Shown here: positions 1 through 12,100 of the stretch, one piece after another
Position numbering within the stretch: the first letter of the stretch is position 1
Layout: every line of letters begins with the position of its first letter
Source: Lepturacanthus savala
Lineage: Eukaryota > Chordata > Actinopteri > Scombriformes > Trichiuridae
Reading direction: 5' to 3'
NCBI GenBank assembly: GCA_030544235.1
Contig: CM060468.1
Span: 3,788,758-3,852,757 of the forward strand
Length of the DNA: 64,000 bases
The notes under the pieces: model-generated
Databases searched by the model: none
The model's input: only the letters and a program-made list of their open reading frames with translations
What the model was told of the DNA's origin: nothing
Program-made: the position numbers and the translations under genes

Positions 1-685
1 GGCATACTCAGCAAGCCATGCCTGAAAAAGGATGCTATTTTGTCTCTTGCAAAGGAGGGAGGGGGCAGGGAGGGATGGGGGGGTGCAGGGAAGGGCAGGT
101 TCCAGGATGCAGTGCAACCTGCCTCCCTGATGGGAGGGGGGACGGGGGTGGAGGGGGGAGGTGGGAGTTATACAGAACAGCTGAGATTACAAACCGTGCT
201 CAAGACCGAGTCAGCTCATCGATTTCAGCACTTGCAAAAACACATGCAAAGTCAGAGTCATGGACTCAAGTCCCTCTGTCTGCCTGACGATGGTGTGTGT
301 CCAATTTTTTTTTTTTTTTTTTTTTTTGGAGTCGCTTGGTTGTTTGGACTTTTTTTTTCCAGTCCCGCACTCCTGTTTTCACACTGATTAAAAAAAGATT
401 GTTTGGACGCCTTAAAAAGGAAATAGAGTTGATACATCGAACGGGGGAGGGGCGGGCGAAGCAGTTAATGTCGTGGGAAGAAGGAGTTGAAATGCTGCAA
501 GTAAGGCAAAGACGGATGATTCGGACTTCAGTCAAAAGAGAGGGAAAAAAATACACATGCGCCAAAGATTCAAACTTTTCAGATGTGGAGAAGAGGGGAA
601 CTTCTTACAAAGATAAGAAACTCTCCAAAGAGTGTGTATGGAGGGGGGGAGGGGTGGACTAAACACTGAGGTGAACAGAGAGGAG
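1..685 (-). other. fam131a 3' UTR (probably runs off the left edge)
   Basis: Follows the fam131a stop. It holds a T23 run (305-327, poly-A in the mRNA sense) and G-rich plus-strand stretches at 50-165. No clear AATAAA on the minus strand was seen, so the transcript end is probably outside the window. Confidence 0.45.
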
Positions 686-1359
686 TCATTGGTTGTTTGG
701 CTCTCCCACCCGTTCCTCCTCCTCCTCTTCTTCCTCCTCCTCCTCATCGAGAGAGACCACCCCGGACGAGGCCACATCAGAGACCCTCCTGCGGAGGTCG
801 TAGTCCCCGCTGTCACCCCCCTCCGTCGCCTCCGCCTGGCACACGGTGCTCTCGTAGTCCTTGCAGGGGGTGTCGTCGTCCTCGCCAGGCGACAGGTACG
901 TCTCCGAGTAAGACATGGAGTAGCAAGGAGAGTCCTGGCCCCCACAGGGCCTGACGCCTCGTCCGCCATGGCCACCACCGAGGCTGTGGAAGCCGCAGTC
1001 CCCGCCACCGAGCCCGGACTGTCCCACCCTCTGGAGGCGCGCCAGCAGCAGCTCCTCCCCTCCCTGCAGCGCCGACAGTATCTTGGCGGCAAGCTCGGCC
1101 ACGTTGCCGTGGGAGCTGTTGCCGCGGGGGCCGCCCAGGTCGCGCAGCAGTGGGTGGTGCTCGTCCAGGCTGCAGAGGCTGGAGCAAAGGGTGTCGGGCG
1201 AGCCGGCTGTGGGGGAGGGTTCCCCGCTGCCACCTCCTTCTCCGCCGCCACCGCCGCAGCCGCCTCCTCCACCCTCACAACAGGCCCCTCGCAGGCCCAG
1301 ATGTTGGCAAAGCTGGCTGTGGAGCAGGTCCTTCAAGTAGGGAGGATATGATGGCACAT
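686..1359 (-). CDS. fam131a: fam131a exon 6 (terminal coding exon)
   Basis: Acceptor CCCTCTAG, then DVPSYPPYLKDLL, a Gly-rich low-complexity insert, SPDTLCSSLCSL, and VSDVASSGVVSLDE with a Glu run, ending GEPNNQ at a TGA at 686-688. The reading frame agrees with human FAM131A over the two serine/acidic motifs. The opposite strand is also open here (632-1351), but only because of GC-rich codon shadows. Confidence 0.95.
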
Positions 1360-2563
1360 CTAGAGGGAACCATACAGACTGTAAGCATCAAGAAACCAGA
1401 TTTTGACCACCAGTTGTGCTATGGAACATTTTGTTGGTGTTGCATGGTATGAGCAATCTGAACATGCTCAAATCTGCATGGCTGTACAATAAATATTACT
1501 CCGGCATTCATTAGAACTAAGTTTGTTTCTGCTGATTTATGTTAACAAGTGCAGTGCCCATATGAAGTATGTATTCCTGTAGAACAGTAGAAGCTTAAAT
1601 ATATTTTTCTCATGTTTGAAGGACTTATGATAAATCTCTTACTTACTGTAACAACATAGGCGTGTTACTGTTATATGTGTTTAGAAATAAATGAGTTTAG
1701 GCCCAGATTCTGTTCTGTTAGGTGATAGCGCTGGGATTTCCTGAGTGTGTCTAAACGTGCCTTGGAGTAGGAAGCAGCAACTATCATGTAGATTGAACTC
1801 ATGAAATTTTCTCATGAAGTTTCTTGTTTTGGTGTTGGCTATGGCCCTGAGTAGCCTGTGAACAATAAGTGCAAGAATAAATAGGACAACAGAGCTTTAA
1901 ATTGTAAGCAAACATAACATTATTATTTGCAAGATTAAAGTCATGATTCATCTGTGAATTTTTTTTTCAAAGTGGCCCTAATACTCCGTCATATAATAGA
2001 AATAACTAAAATAAAATAAAAATACCAATGAGATAAAACAATTTAAGAGCTACAAAGCACAAATTATTTTTCAGGCATTTTTGAGTGAAGAGCAATGCAC
2101 AGCCAGTATGAATTTCTTTATAGAATATAATAAGTGGAAATGCTAAAATATAAAGATATATGTATTAATATACGTCAAAATTAAGCGGCTTGATTGATGA
2201 GGTGTTAAAAACCAGCTGGTTTATAAACTGGATGAGATATAAATTAATTATCTTTGGGTTTAGATAGATTAAAAACTGTCTTCTGCTATGAAGTTCTGCG
2301 TCATGTGTCCACAGCAGAAGCTAACATGACAAAGTGAAGAGGCAGCTCCCCACAGTGTTATTGACTGCAGAGCTGATTAAAACCAACCAACACGCTGGCT
2401 CATGTGAAAACAGCGTTCACTAAATGGCCTTTGGCAGAAGGTAAGAAGCCAGAGATGAATATATGAAGACACAGCAACAACAGCCTGCTGAATGGTATTA
2501 GCTGCACGACGGGTTATTGGTGTTTCAGTGTAATCAACATGAAAGCTCTGATAGAAACACACA

Positions 2564-2596
<33 letters not shown>

Positions 2597-2868
2597 CCGT
2601 GGTCAGAATACACTCTGTGTATTTATAACCCACTCACACACACACCGTCCTCACACAGACACTGTCTCTGCAGCAAAGGAAATGATATTAAACTTGCAGG
2701 AGGGATATCAAATTGCACGGAGGAACAAAAAAAAATGTCGGGAGAGGATGAAAACTAGGGCACTGGGACAATGAAAGATACAGAGAGAGAAGGAGAGAGA
2801 GAGAGAATGTGTCATGGGGTATTATGAAGTAGGAGGACAACAATAAAGGTAATAAATGTGATTTATCT

Positions 2869-2910
<42 letters not shown>

Positions 2911-3048
2911 CCTGTGCTCTGCGTGGTGGGTTCGTTGGCGGGCACAAAGTCTTCGTCGTATGAGTCATCGTTGGACTCGTCTCCATCCACAGACGACCAG
3001 GCCCTCAGTTTAGCCTCTGCTATGGCAAACTGCTCCGCCACACCTGCC

Positions 3049-3104
<56 letters not shown>

Positions 3105-6100
3105 GTATATATAAGCGACACAAGCAAATATAGTATAGTAGTATAGTTATAGACTCTATAAACTACTGCATGTTCTACTAAATCAACCAGAGGGCAAATC
3201 ATCAATGTAACAAGCTAACGGGCAGAACTTTTATTTTCTATTCTGTTCTACTCTATTTGAGCTAGATAGACAATATATGTCTAATACAGGTCTTATATTG
3301 ACACATTTTCCACACAGATAGGAACAAGCCAATCAGGCATGGATAATGTTGACCATGTTCTTAGCCTAGCATTTTGCTTTTTAGCGCTAATGATGATGTT
3401 GGACAACATTTGAACTTCATGGTCACCAAAGTTTTGAGATTTAGGCTGACCATGCCTGTATCAGAGTTTATAGCAATCTATTTAATAGTTGTTGAGACGT
3501 TACGAAAAACAAAATGTATAGAAAAAACCAAGGATCACCAAAGGTGGTAAGGATTCATCCACTGGGCACCATGAATGTCTTTACAAGTTTGCTTTGCATC
3601 CCATGTAACAGTTACTGGTGGTCCATTGCTACTAGCATGTCTAACTACAATGATTTTCAACTTGTAGGCATGGACTAAAACAGAATAAAATAAAGATGAG
3701 ATGTTGTATGATGTTGGAATTTCTAATGAGTGGAGTTATGCCTTTAATAGTTAAAAATCATAGAATTTAGTTTACTTTAGTTTAGTTTTCATACATCGTC
3801 TTGGCATGCTCTCCACAAGACGGTGTGTATGTGTTGGAATTCAATAGACGCTGGAATGGAATGACTGGAATACATGTAGAGATGCTGATTTCAGAAAAAA
3901 AATGCAGTGGTCTCTTATTTTTTTCCAGAGCTGTAGAAGCCGACTGGACAGAAGCAGCGTTCCCGTTACAGTGGATGTTCCCCAGCAGTCATACAGCAGG
4001 GGGCACTTAAAATGGCCGTCACCGGGTGTTTGTTAGCTTTGGTATGCAGGTCTCATTCCTGCCGGCGTGCCGAGCCAACGGCGTAGGGGCAGATGAGGGC
4101 ACGGGGGAAATGCTATGAAAGCACAGAGAACAAAGATATCTGGATGTCAGGAGAAATGCCAGAGGGAATAGTTTATTAAAGGCATGATCGCTGACATTTC
4201 CAATGCAACAACCAAGACATACCGTCAGGGCCAAGTTTGCTCTTATCGTGGCCACGATGACCCAGGATGGGTCAAACAAATCTGTGTTCACTTTGACAAG
4301 GAGTTTTAATTGAGTCTTTTTGTTTTGTTTTAATCAGAGTTACAATGTAGTCATGGAATTAAATGATTCTGACGAATAGTAGCATGTAGTAGTAGCATTA
4401 CGTGTGCTAAAGTGCCATCTAGGAGCCAAAATGTGTGCTAAAGTGCCCTGTTGGTAGCTAAACAGTGCATTATCATGCCCTCAAGAGCAAAAATGCATGC
4501 TAAAGTGTCCTCTAGGAGCCAAAATACATACTCAAATGCCCTCTTGGGAGCTAAAAACAATGTTAATGTGCTCTCTATGATGCAAACGCGTGCTAAAGTG
4601 CCATCTAGGAGCCAAAGCATGTGCTAAAGTGCTCTTTAGAAGCCAAAATGTGTGCTAAAGTGCTCTCTAGGAGCCAAAACATGTGCTAAAGTGCTCTTTA
4701 GAAGCCAAAACATGTGCTAAAGTGCTCTTTAGAAGCCAAAATGTGTGCTAAAGTGCTCTCTAGGAGCTAAAACATGTGCTAAAGTCCCCTCTTGGGAGCT
4801 AAAAAGCATGTTAAGTGCCCTCTTAGAAGCCAAAAATTGCCCTCTTCAGTGGCAAAGAGACACTTTATGTGCCCTTTTTTTTCCTTTTTCCAGTTGCTTT
4901 TTTCTACAGCTCCAAAAGAATAAGATGACATGGATGACTGAGAACCTTCACGGACATGACTTTTTATACTCTTTTGTTCCCCTGTGGCGATTAACTGCAG
5001 GACTGATTCAGGGCAAGATTCACACTACTGTGCTGCTGTGGCTGACATGTGATAAAGATGGCATCACCATTACACTCCTTCTAGTCCACAATAATATTGT
5101 ATTTTTTCCTACGAAAAGTCCAATGAAAGTTGCCCTCCACTATAGAGAGGACAACGCTGCAGTCGCTTTGTTGTTTGCCTTGGAATTGATGGGTTGGATC
5201 GGTGACTGTGCATATGTTTGTTTTGCAGGTGCAGATGCCCACCTGGGTGGGAACCATGGTAACACGGGCGGATCTCATCAGTGTCAAGATCCCCCTTGAG
5301 TGAGGCGGCAAGCGACACAGTGGGTAGAGCAGCCGCCCCATGTAGAGAATACAGTCATCACTGCAGGTGAACCCGGCTTGAATCCCACATCAGGCGGAGC
5401 TTTCCTGCATATCATTTCCCCTCTCCTGTCTCTCTCCACTATATGCTATTAATAATGCATAAAAAGCCAAATATATAATACACACTAAACACGAAATGAA
5501 GTATTTTTATCTATATTAAAACACAATGTTACTGTTATAGCATCTATATATATGTTTGTGTGATTATTTAATTATGTAATTGGCTCCTTACAGAATATAT
5601 TCTTCATGTTCTGTAATGATTTTTTATTTTATGGACAAATAATTTATCTTTGAACTTATTTGTGGTAAATTTATTTTATTTATATTATATTTGTTTATTT
5701 TATTTGTATCTGTGTTTAAGTTATTTAAGTTTTATCTGTATTTTTATCTGTAGTAAAACAATAACACAAATACACACACATGCCAATGTCAATTTAAGAT
5801 TCCAAGCTAACTACCTCTAATCACTTTAAAATCCATATATGCAAATCTGTATATTCTTCACTTTTCAGGCTTTAATAATAATGTAATTTATTGTGTTTTT
5901 ACCAATTATAAATGTCAAATCGGGGTAAATTTTACTTGAACAATATGTAAGAGTTAAGGAGTTAACTTTTTTTTTTTTTGCTTTTGTATGATATAAGAGC
6001 CCCTCCCTCGTCTTAATCACCATATCCTGCAAAAGGCACAACAAGGATACACATAAAGCATGTGTATATAGCTGAGGTGACTCAGCCTCGCCCCAGAACC

Positions 6101-9100
6101 AGTAAATCCAAGCGACAGATCACCTCCAATCATCATCATCATCATCAGCGAGCCAATCAGAGAGTGAGCCTCCCTCTGTCCTTTTCTCCCCATCGTCTGT
6201 TTTGTATTCCTCCCGTTTATCTACTCTCTCCTTCATGTCATTCTTTTTTTTCTCTCCATGGACTCAACTCCATCCACTTTTCTTTCACATGTACAATCTT
6301 TCAACCTTGTCCCCCACATCTCATTTTGCTCTCTATCGCCCTGATTCTCTCTTCCTCTTCAGTCTCATTTCTTTATGCTTCCCTCTCTCTTTCCATCTCT
6401 GGTCAATGCTCAGTATTCATGCGTTGTCTTCCACAGAGAGAGATCGATTCTCTCATTCATCTTCCACTGTAGCTTGGCCCTGAACTCTCCTCACAAACAC
6501 TGCAGGCTCGCTCTTTAGTTCTTCTGCGGAAGCTTTTTTTTTTTTTTTAATTCCTTCAATGCCATCCGCGTGCACACTTCTTTATGTCTCTGACCTACAT
6601 ACAACAACAAAAGTGGCCTAAATAAAGATCAACATAGTAGACGCCTACAGATAGTGTCTTCTGTCTGTCTTATGTCGTACCCAGAGACGTGTAGGAGGTG
6701 GCCTAGATCACCTCTTACACAATATTGCTTTGTGTTAAAATGCACAGTGAAGAAGGAGGAGAACTTTTCAATAGGTTCTGAATGTTTTATCAACATCAAA
6801 ATAAAATTAAAATTAAACAACACATCTCTCATGACATAAAACCTAATTGTAGGGATGTAAAGATGATGAAATGTCACAATATAATGAGGAAATATCCATC
6901 GCTGCAGCCTGAGACAACGTCTACTTTGGTATTACCTGGTTATATCTGACTGTCTGATTTGACTTTTATGCTTTTGGAATTAAATCTATAAACTATAGTC
7001 TCCTTGGTAGGTTGGTAATATTGTCGCCATTTTAAAATAATGGCATAAGCCATTTTTTTGACAAAAGTGAGTTTTTGTCCTAAATCATCTCTTGATGATG
7101 CTGCCACGTCTGGTAAAATCACCTTAAACCTGAGTTGAAATGATCAGATATTTTATGTCCTATAGGACAATGGACATTTTAATTTTTGACGATTCTTGTC
7201 GATTTTTTTATCTTTAAGATAAAATGCTATGACTCAGGCACTTTAACAAGCTTTCATGATGGCGGCTGCTTTAGAAAGCAAGAATCTACGGTGCAGAAGA
7301 AGCTCTGAACATGATTCTAGAATCAGTTTCTACAGATGAGTGATAAAGGCTTTAAACTAATGTTTTATAGATAGTCTAAATGTTCAGAAATTGGCCTAAA
7401 ATCACTTTATTCTTTAATGTTACATAAGTGATATTGGAGTAAGTTTTTGGCATCTATGACCTTTGATTCATTTTTACTGAAACTAGAATTTATTTACTTC
7501 ATCTGGTTGCATCTATTCAAACATTTCATTTAAACAGACTACACAGCCATTTTCTGCGTAAATTAGTGCCAAATCTGTTTTTTTCACCCTTGTCAGTTCT
7601 CATAAATATTCACTTGCTTAGAAGTCCTCAGCAACATCAAATGTCTTATTTTTTATGCATGATGCTTATTTTGAGGGGGAAAAAATGCAGTTGGACATGT
7701 TGTTAAAGTTCACCCAAAGTTTAGCACTTACAGCGCCACACTCTGCTGCGTTATAGAACTGTACTTTTACTTTTACAAAACATATTATTCCCAAATACCT
7801 AAAGCCTCCTTATATGTGAAAGTTTTACAAGCTTGTTTGCAAAGTGGTGGAAGATTTCTAGTAATTTTCTAAAAACAGCATAATATTATCAAAATTTACT
7901 TTACAACGCTATGAGATAATAATGGAACGTTATGAGATGGAACTGTATTTGATTCGTCCACCACAGCATTTGGGAGTTGCTGGATTGTGTATTTGCTGAG
8001 TTTCGGGTAAAACCAAAAAATACCATTAGCATCATAGTAGTAGCTGAGCAGTTTGGATTTCCCTCAAATTCCAAATAAAAATATTATCGTTTAGAGCATT
8101 TATTTGCAGAAAATGACAAATGGTCAAAATAACAATTGACTTCTATTCTACTCCTGGTTCCTCCTTAAGCAGACTGTGGTGTGCATGTGTTGGAATTCAA
8201 CAGACACTGGAATGGAATGGCTGGAATACATGTAGAGATACTGATTTCAGAAAAAAATAGAGTGGTCTCTAATATTTTAGCTGTATTCCCATTAATTCAC
8301 ATGGAACATTTCCAACTTTTCCCAGAATTATCAAACCCTATTTACGACTTGTAGATCCTGTAAAACACACTTTTGCGACACTGTCACACCACAGTGCACC
8401 AAAAACTGAAGCACAAACATGCACACACACACACACACATAGAGTTCTATAAGCCTCTCTCTGTGCCAGTCAGTGTTTGGTGGCCAGTTTCCTGCAGCAC
8501 AGAGAGACTCTGCAGGATTAACTGCAAAGACAGCCCCACGTCGTCTTTGCGAGCATTCGCTTGCATTCTTAATTCCCGGCACGTACACACACTCTTTCTC
8601 GTCACGTACGCACAGACACACTCGCTTCACACACTCGCAGGCGCTTGCTGACATTCCCGCAGCCTGTCCAGTCACCCACAGTCACGGTTTAACACCATCA
8701 CTTCGCTACGAGCAAAAAGAACAAGAGGAGCAAGAGGAGTCAGCAGCTCCTTGATGGAATGGAAACTGGACACCCATCGACCATTTTGGGTTACAAAAAG
8801 CTTGAACTTTGATTTCCCCATATATATATATATATATACACTCATAATAAGTTAGGGATATTGTAATTTACATGAGTGCTTTTCCTATGTGGTCTGAATT
8901 TTAATGAAATAAAACATTGACATTAATAATAATGAATGAGAAGAAACACCATTTTCATTAGTTTTATATTTATTACCCCAAAAAATGTATGAAAGTCTCC
9001 CACAACCTAACTTATTGTGAGTAGTGTAAATAGTAATAACCCCAATCCACCCCTAATTCACAGTTACTTTAAATGAATATAACAAAAAAGCAGTACATTA

Positions 9101-12100
9101 GAAACCCTTGATTACAGCCTGTTTTAGCAGCTAAATTAAAAGGGTGAGATTAAAATGCTTGATTTGAAGTGCTTTTATCTTTGCAATTTGATGTATAGAC
9201 CTATTACAGAAATTAGATCAAACTTCCAAAATTGAACAAAAAAAAAAACCTACACTTGTGTCAAATCCTCTAACATATGCATTAACACAGTCCAAAGTAT
9301 TGCACAATTTAAAAGCCAAATTTATAGTAGTATTACAGTTTTGTTTTGTTTTTTTTCCAATTGCGAAAAGGCAATTTAGCAATCTAGGTTTCACCCAAAC
9401 TGCAAAATACTTTAATAGCATTGACAAAACCAAACTTCTGCTCCATATGGCACACACATCGTTCATATTACCAGAATTTGATGTAATAAATCAGCCCGGT
9501 CGAGTCAAACCAAAGAAACAGATCCTGTTTTTATGACGAGAACGAAATGAAACAAAGTGCGACATAAGAGAGGAAGGATAAAAGAAAGGAGAAGAGAATG
9601 AGCACACGGGTAAAAAAAAAAAAGAAAAGAAATTCGCTCAGTCACGGTGGCAGTAGCCAGGAGCAAAACCTTACTGTGCAAATTAACCTTGAGAGTCTGC
9701 ATTGCAGGGAGCGAGCGAGAGAACGGAGGGGAGAGCAGAGCAGGAGGGAAGAGGTGAAAAAAAGAGACGAGAGGGCAGCAAGGGACATTAAAAGAGGGGA
9801 CAGCTTGAATAGCAGGGAGAGGGGATAAAGAATAGAAGGGGCGGGAGTGAATAAAAGAAAAGTAAGTGAGTAAAAAGATAGGAGACAGATAAGCTGTAGG
9901 TAAAGCAGCGATCTGGGCGGAACAAACTCTCTACGGGTGAAGGAGAGAAGTTAAGGGCAACGGACATGGCTGCATCCAGGAGATACAGGATCTGGCATTT
10001 CATTTACACCTGCAGCTGGGATCATGCAAACTGCATCTAGAAACCTTATCTGGATAATAATATCTGTTTACCAGCCTTTGCATTTACACTCAGAATTAAT
10101 AAATGTTCTTTTCATCTTGATTCTGCCCACATTGTGATTGGATCTTTTTGGAAATACGTGGCCTGGTTGACCTGGTTCATTTGTTAAAATTCTTAATCCC
10201 CTAATAAGGGTGCAGCATTGGGTTTTAATCATATATCACATGGGAAACCTCATCTCCAACACTAAATAAAGTATTCTATATCTGTATATATAATATCTGT
10301 AGTAAAACACAATATTACTGTTACAGCATCAATATATATCATCAATATCCACATCATCAATACAACAGGAGAATAGTTTATATAATATCAGTAGTAGGGC
10401 TGCAACTAACCACTATTTAGATATTTAATTAAGATTGTGAGCGTTTGTGTGGTTATTTAATTGGGTCCTTTATAATCTCCTTTTTAAACATCTTATAGAA
10501 TATATTCATGTTCTGTAATGATCCTCAGTCTGATCTCTATGATTTTATTGACAAATAATTGATCCATTGCAGATAATTTGGGTCAGTTTTGTCCCGTTTT
10601 GAGTTTTAAATATAGGAAAACTGGGGGAAAAAAAATGGATCTGGCGGCTTAAGTGGTTAAATTATTGCTGTAATCAATTTAAAATTATTTGACATTAACA
10701 TTCAATTGCACCTAAATTATCTCTGTTTTATGAGCTACTGTCAAAAGGGTTGTGATCTGTGCACATTTATCCCTGGTGCCCTGGTATTTTTATGTTTTGT
10801 GCAGTGTCTTGATTGAAAAAAAATCATTATAGTTGCATACACTTGTTAAATTGGTCTGCGATACTCCATAATACTGAAGCAATTCTCCTATAGTAGAAAC
10901 CAGAAAACACAGAAACATAGAAATAGTCTCAATCTGGTGGAAAAAGTTACAATTTTGAAGCCAGGGCTCTAAAATTGAAAGCCTGATATCATAAAACGCA
11001 TGATGTCATGCTGTAATGGCGCCTGGGATCAGTGATTATAATTTCAACAGGGACATTTTTGTCCTGAAGAATCTGACTGTCATTATTTTGATTACAGACC
11101 TATTACACTATTACCCAATTTCCAAAGCTGAACAAATAAACCTACACTTGTGTCAAATTTTATGCCATATGCATTAACACAGGCCAAAGTATTGCATGAT
11201 TTAAAAGCCCAAAACGTAGCATAGAAGGTTGTTTTTTTCTGTAGTATTACAGTTTTTATAAAGGTTTTATAAAAAATATTTCACACGACTCACAAAACCA
11301 CACACCCAAACTGCTAAATACCTCATACATCCTGCAAAATGAAGCACTGCAACCAAAACTATATATAGTTTTATTAAAATCAAACTTCTGCACCAAATAA
11401 CACTTCATTCATATCACCAGATTACTGTATAACCAACTACACACTGTTGAATATAATGAAAATCTCTCTAGTCTTTAGTAGCTTTGCCATAATACTAAAG
11501 TATTTCAAATTCTAAAACATTCTTCCAGTTGTTCACCTGCACAGAAATGTTTGCAGATACACACACATGCTGTCGAAACATTTATTTTATTTAATTTTAT
11601 AGTTCCTGATTGAAGTGGTAACAATTAACCAATTAGCTCATGTGGTGCTATTTTGAATGTCAGTGTTTTGTAATGGTAATCATGTGACTTTATGTCAGAT
11701 TGTTGCCTCTTATGCAGAAAAACGTGTTTAGTGCATTAAAAAAGTGACATTTTTAATTGAGAAATGTGTGTAAAGTGGAAAATGCATTTAGAGATTTGGA
11801 GACTGGAGAAGAGGTTTTGTTCTCTGTGTTAGTTTAAATAATTGCACCATACGTTTCATTTTAGTGTGTTCGAAATTGGAAGAAGAAAAATGTCATTTTA
11901 TTTACCAAGACGCACAAACAGAGGATGGAATCATCTTACCCGCAGCAAATCGCGCCTCCTGTTCTCCCTCAGTGAGGTCTGAGTAGGAGTTGAAGTCTGA
12001 CTCCAGGGCTGCTGGAGTGTCGATGGGCTTACACCAGCCTTTCCACTCTATGAGGTGGGCCACTCTGCCCTGGGCCATGGCCGTAGGCTTCGTCACATGG

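Larger units (their letters stand above)
1360..2911 (-). other. fam131a intron 5
   Basis: AT-rich intron without a supported gene. It contains a CA microsatellite (about 2556-2595) and a TG microsatellite (about 2872-2908) abutting the exon 5 donor. No recognisable mobile element seen at 1400-2500. Confidence 0.6.
3044..11939 (-). other. fam131a intron 4 (8.9 kb, repeat-rich)
   Basis: No coding exon could be supported. It holds a ~31-bp minisatellite, a tRNA-type SINE, several MITE copies and a short palindromic element, listed separately. The open frame at 4745-5299 runs through the minisatellite and SINE and is not a gene. Confidence 0.6.

Noticed and set aside
632..1351. 239-codon plus-strand open frame over fam131a exon 6, and several others nearby
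   Set aside because: Shadows of the GC-rich minus-strand exon; the encoded peptides are low-complexity and the minus strand carries the FAM131 motifs.
4404..4862. Regular ~31-bp repeats resembling a CRISPR array
   Set aside because: Units are contiguous without spacers and degenerate, and the genome is a vertebrate; it is a minisatellite.
4745..5299. 184-codon plus-strand open frame
   Set aside because: Starts inside the 31-bp minisatellite and ends in a SINE; no domain or splice support.
5297..5462. Possible tRNA gene
   Set aside because: A- and B-box-like motifs are degenerate and followed by a SINE body; no cloverleaf could be drawn.
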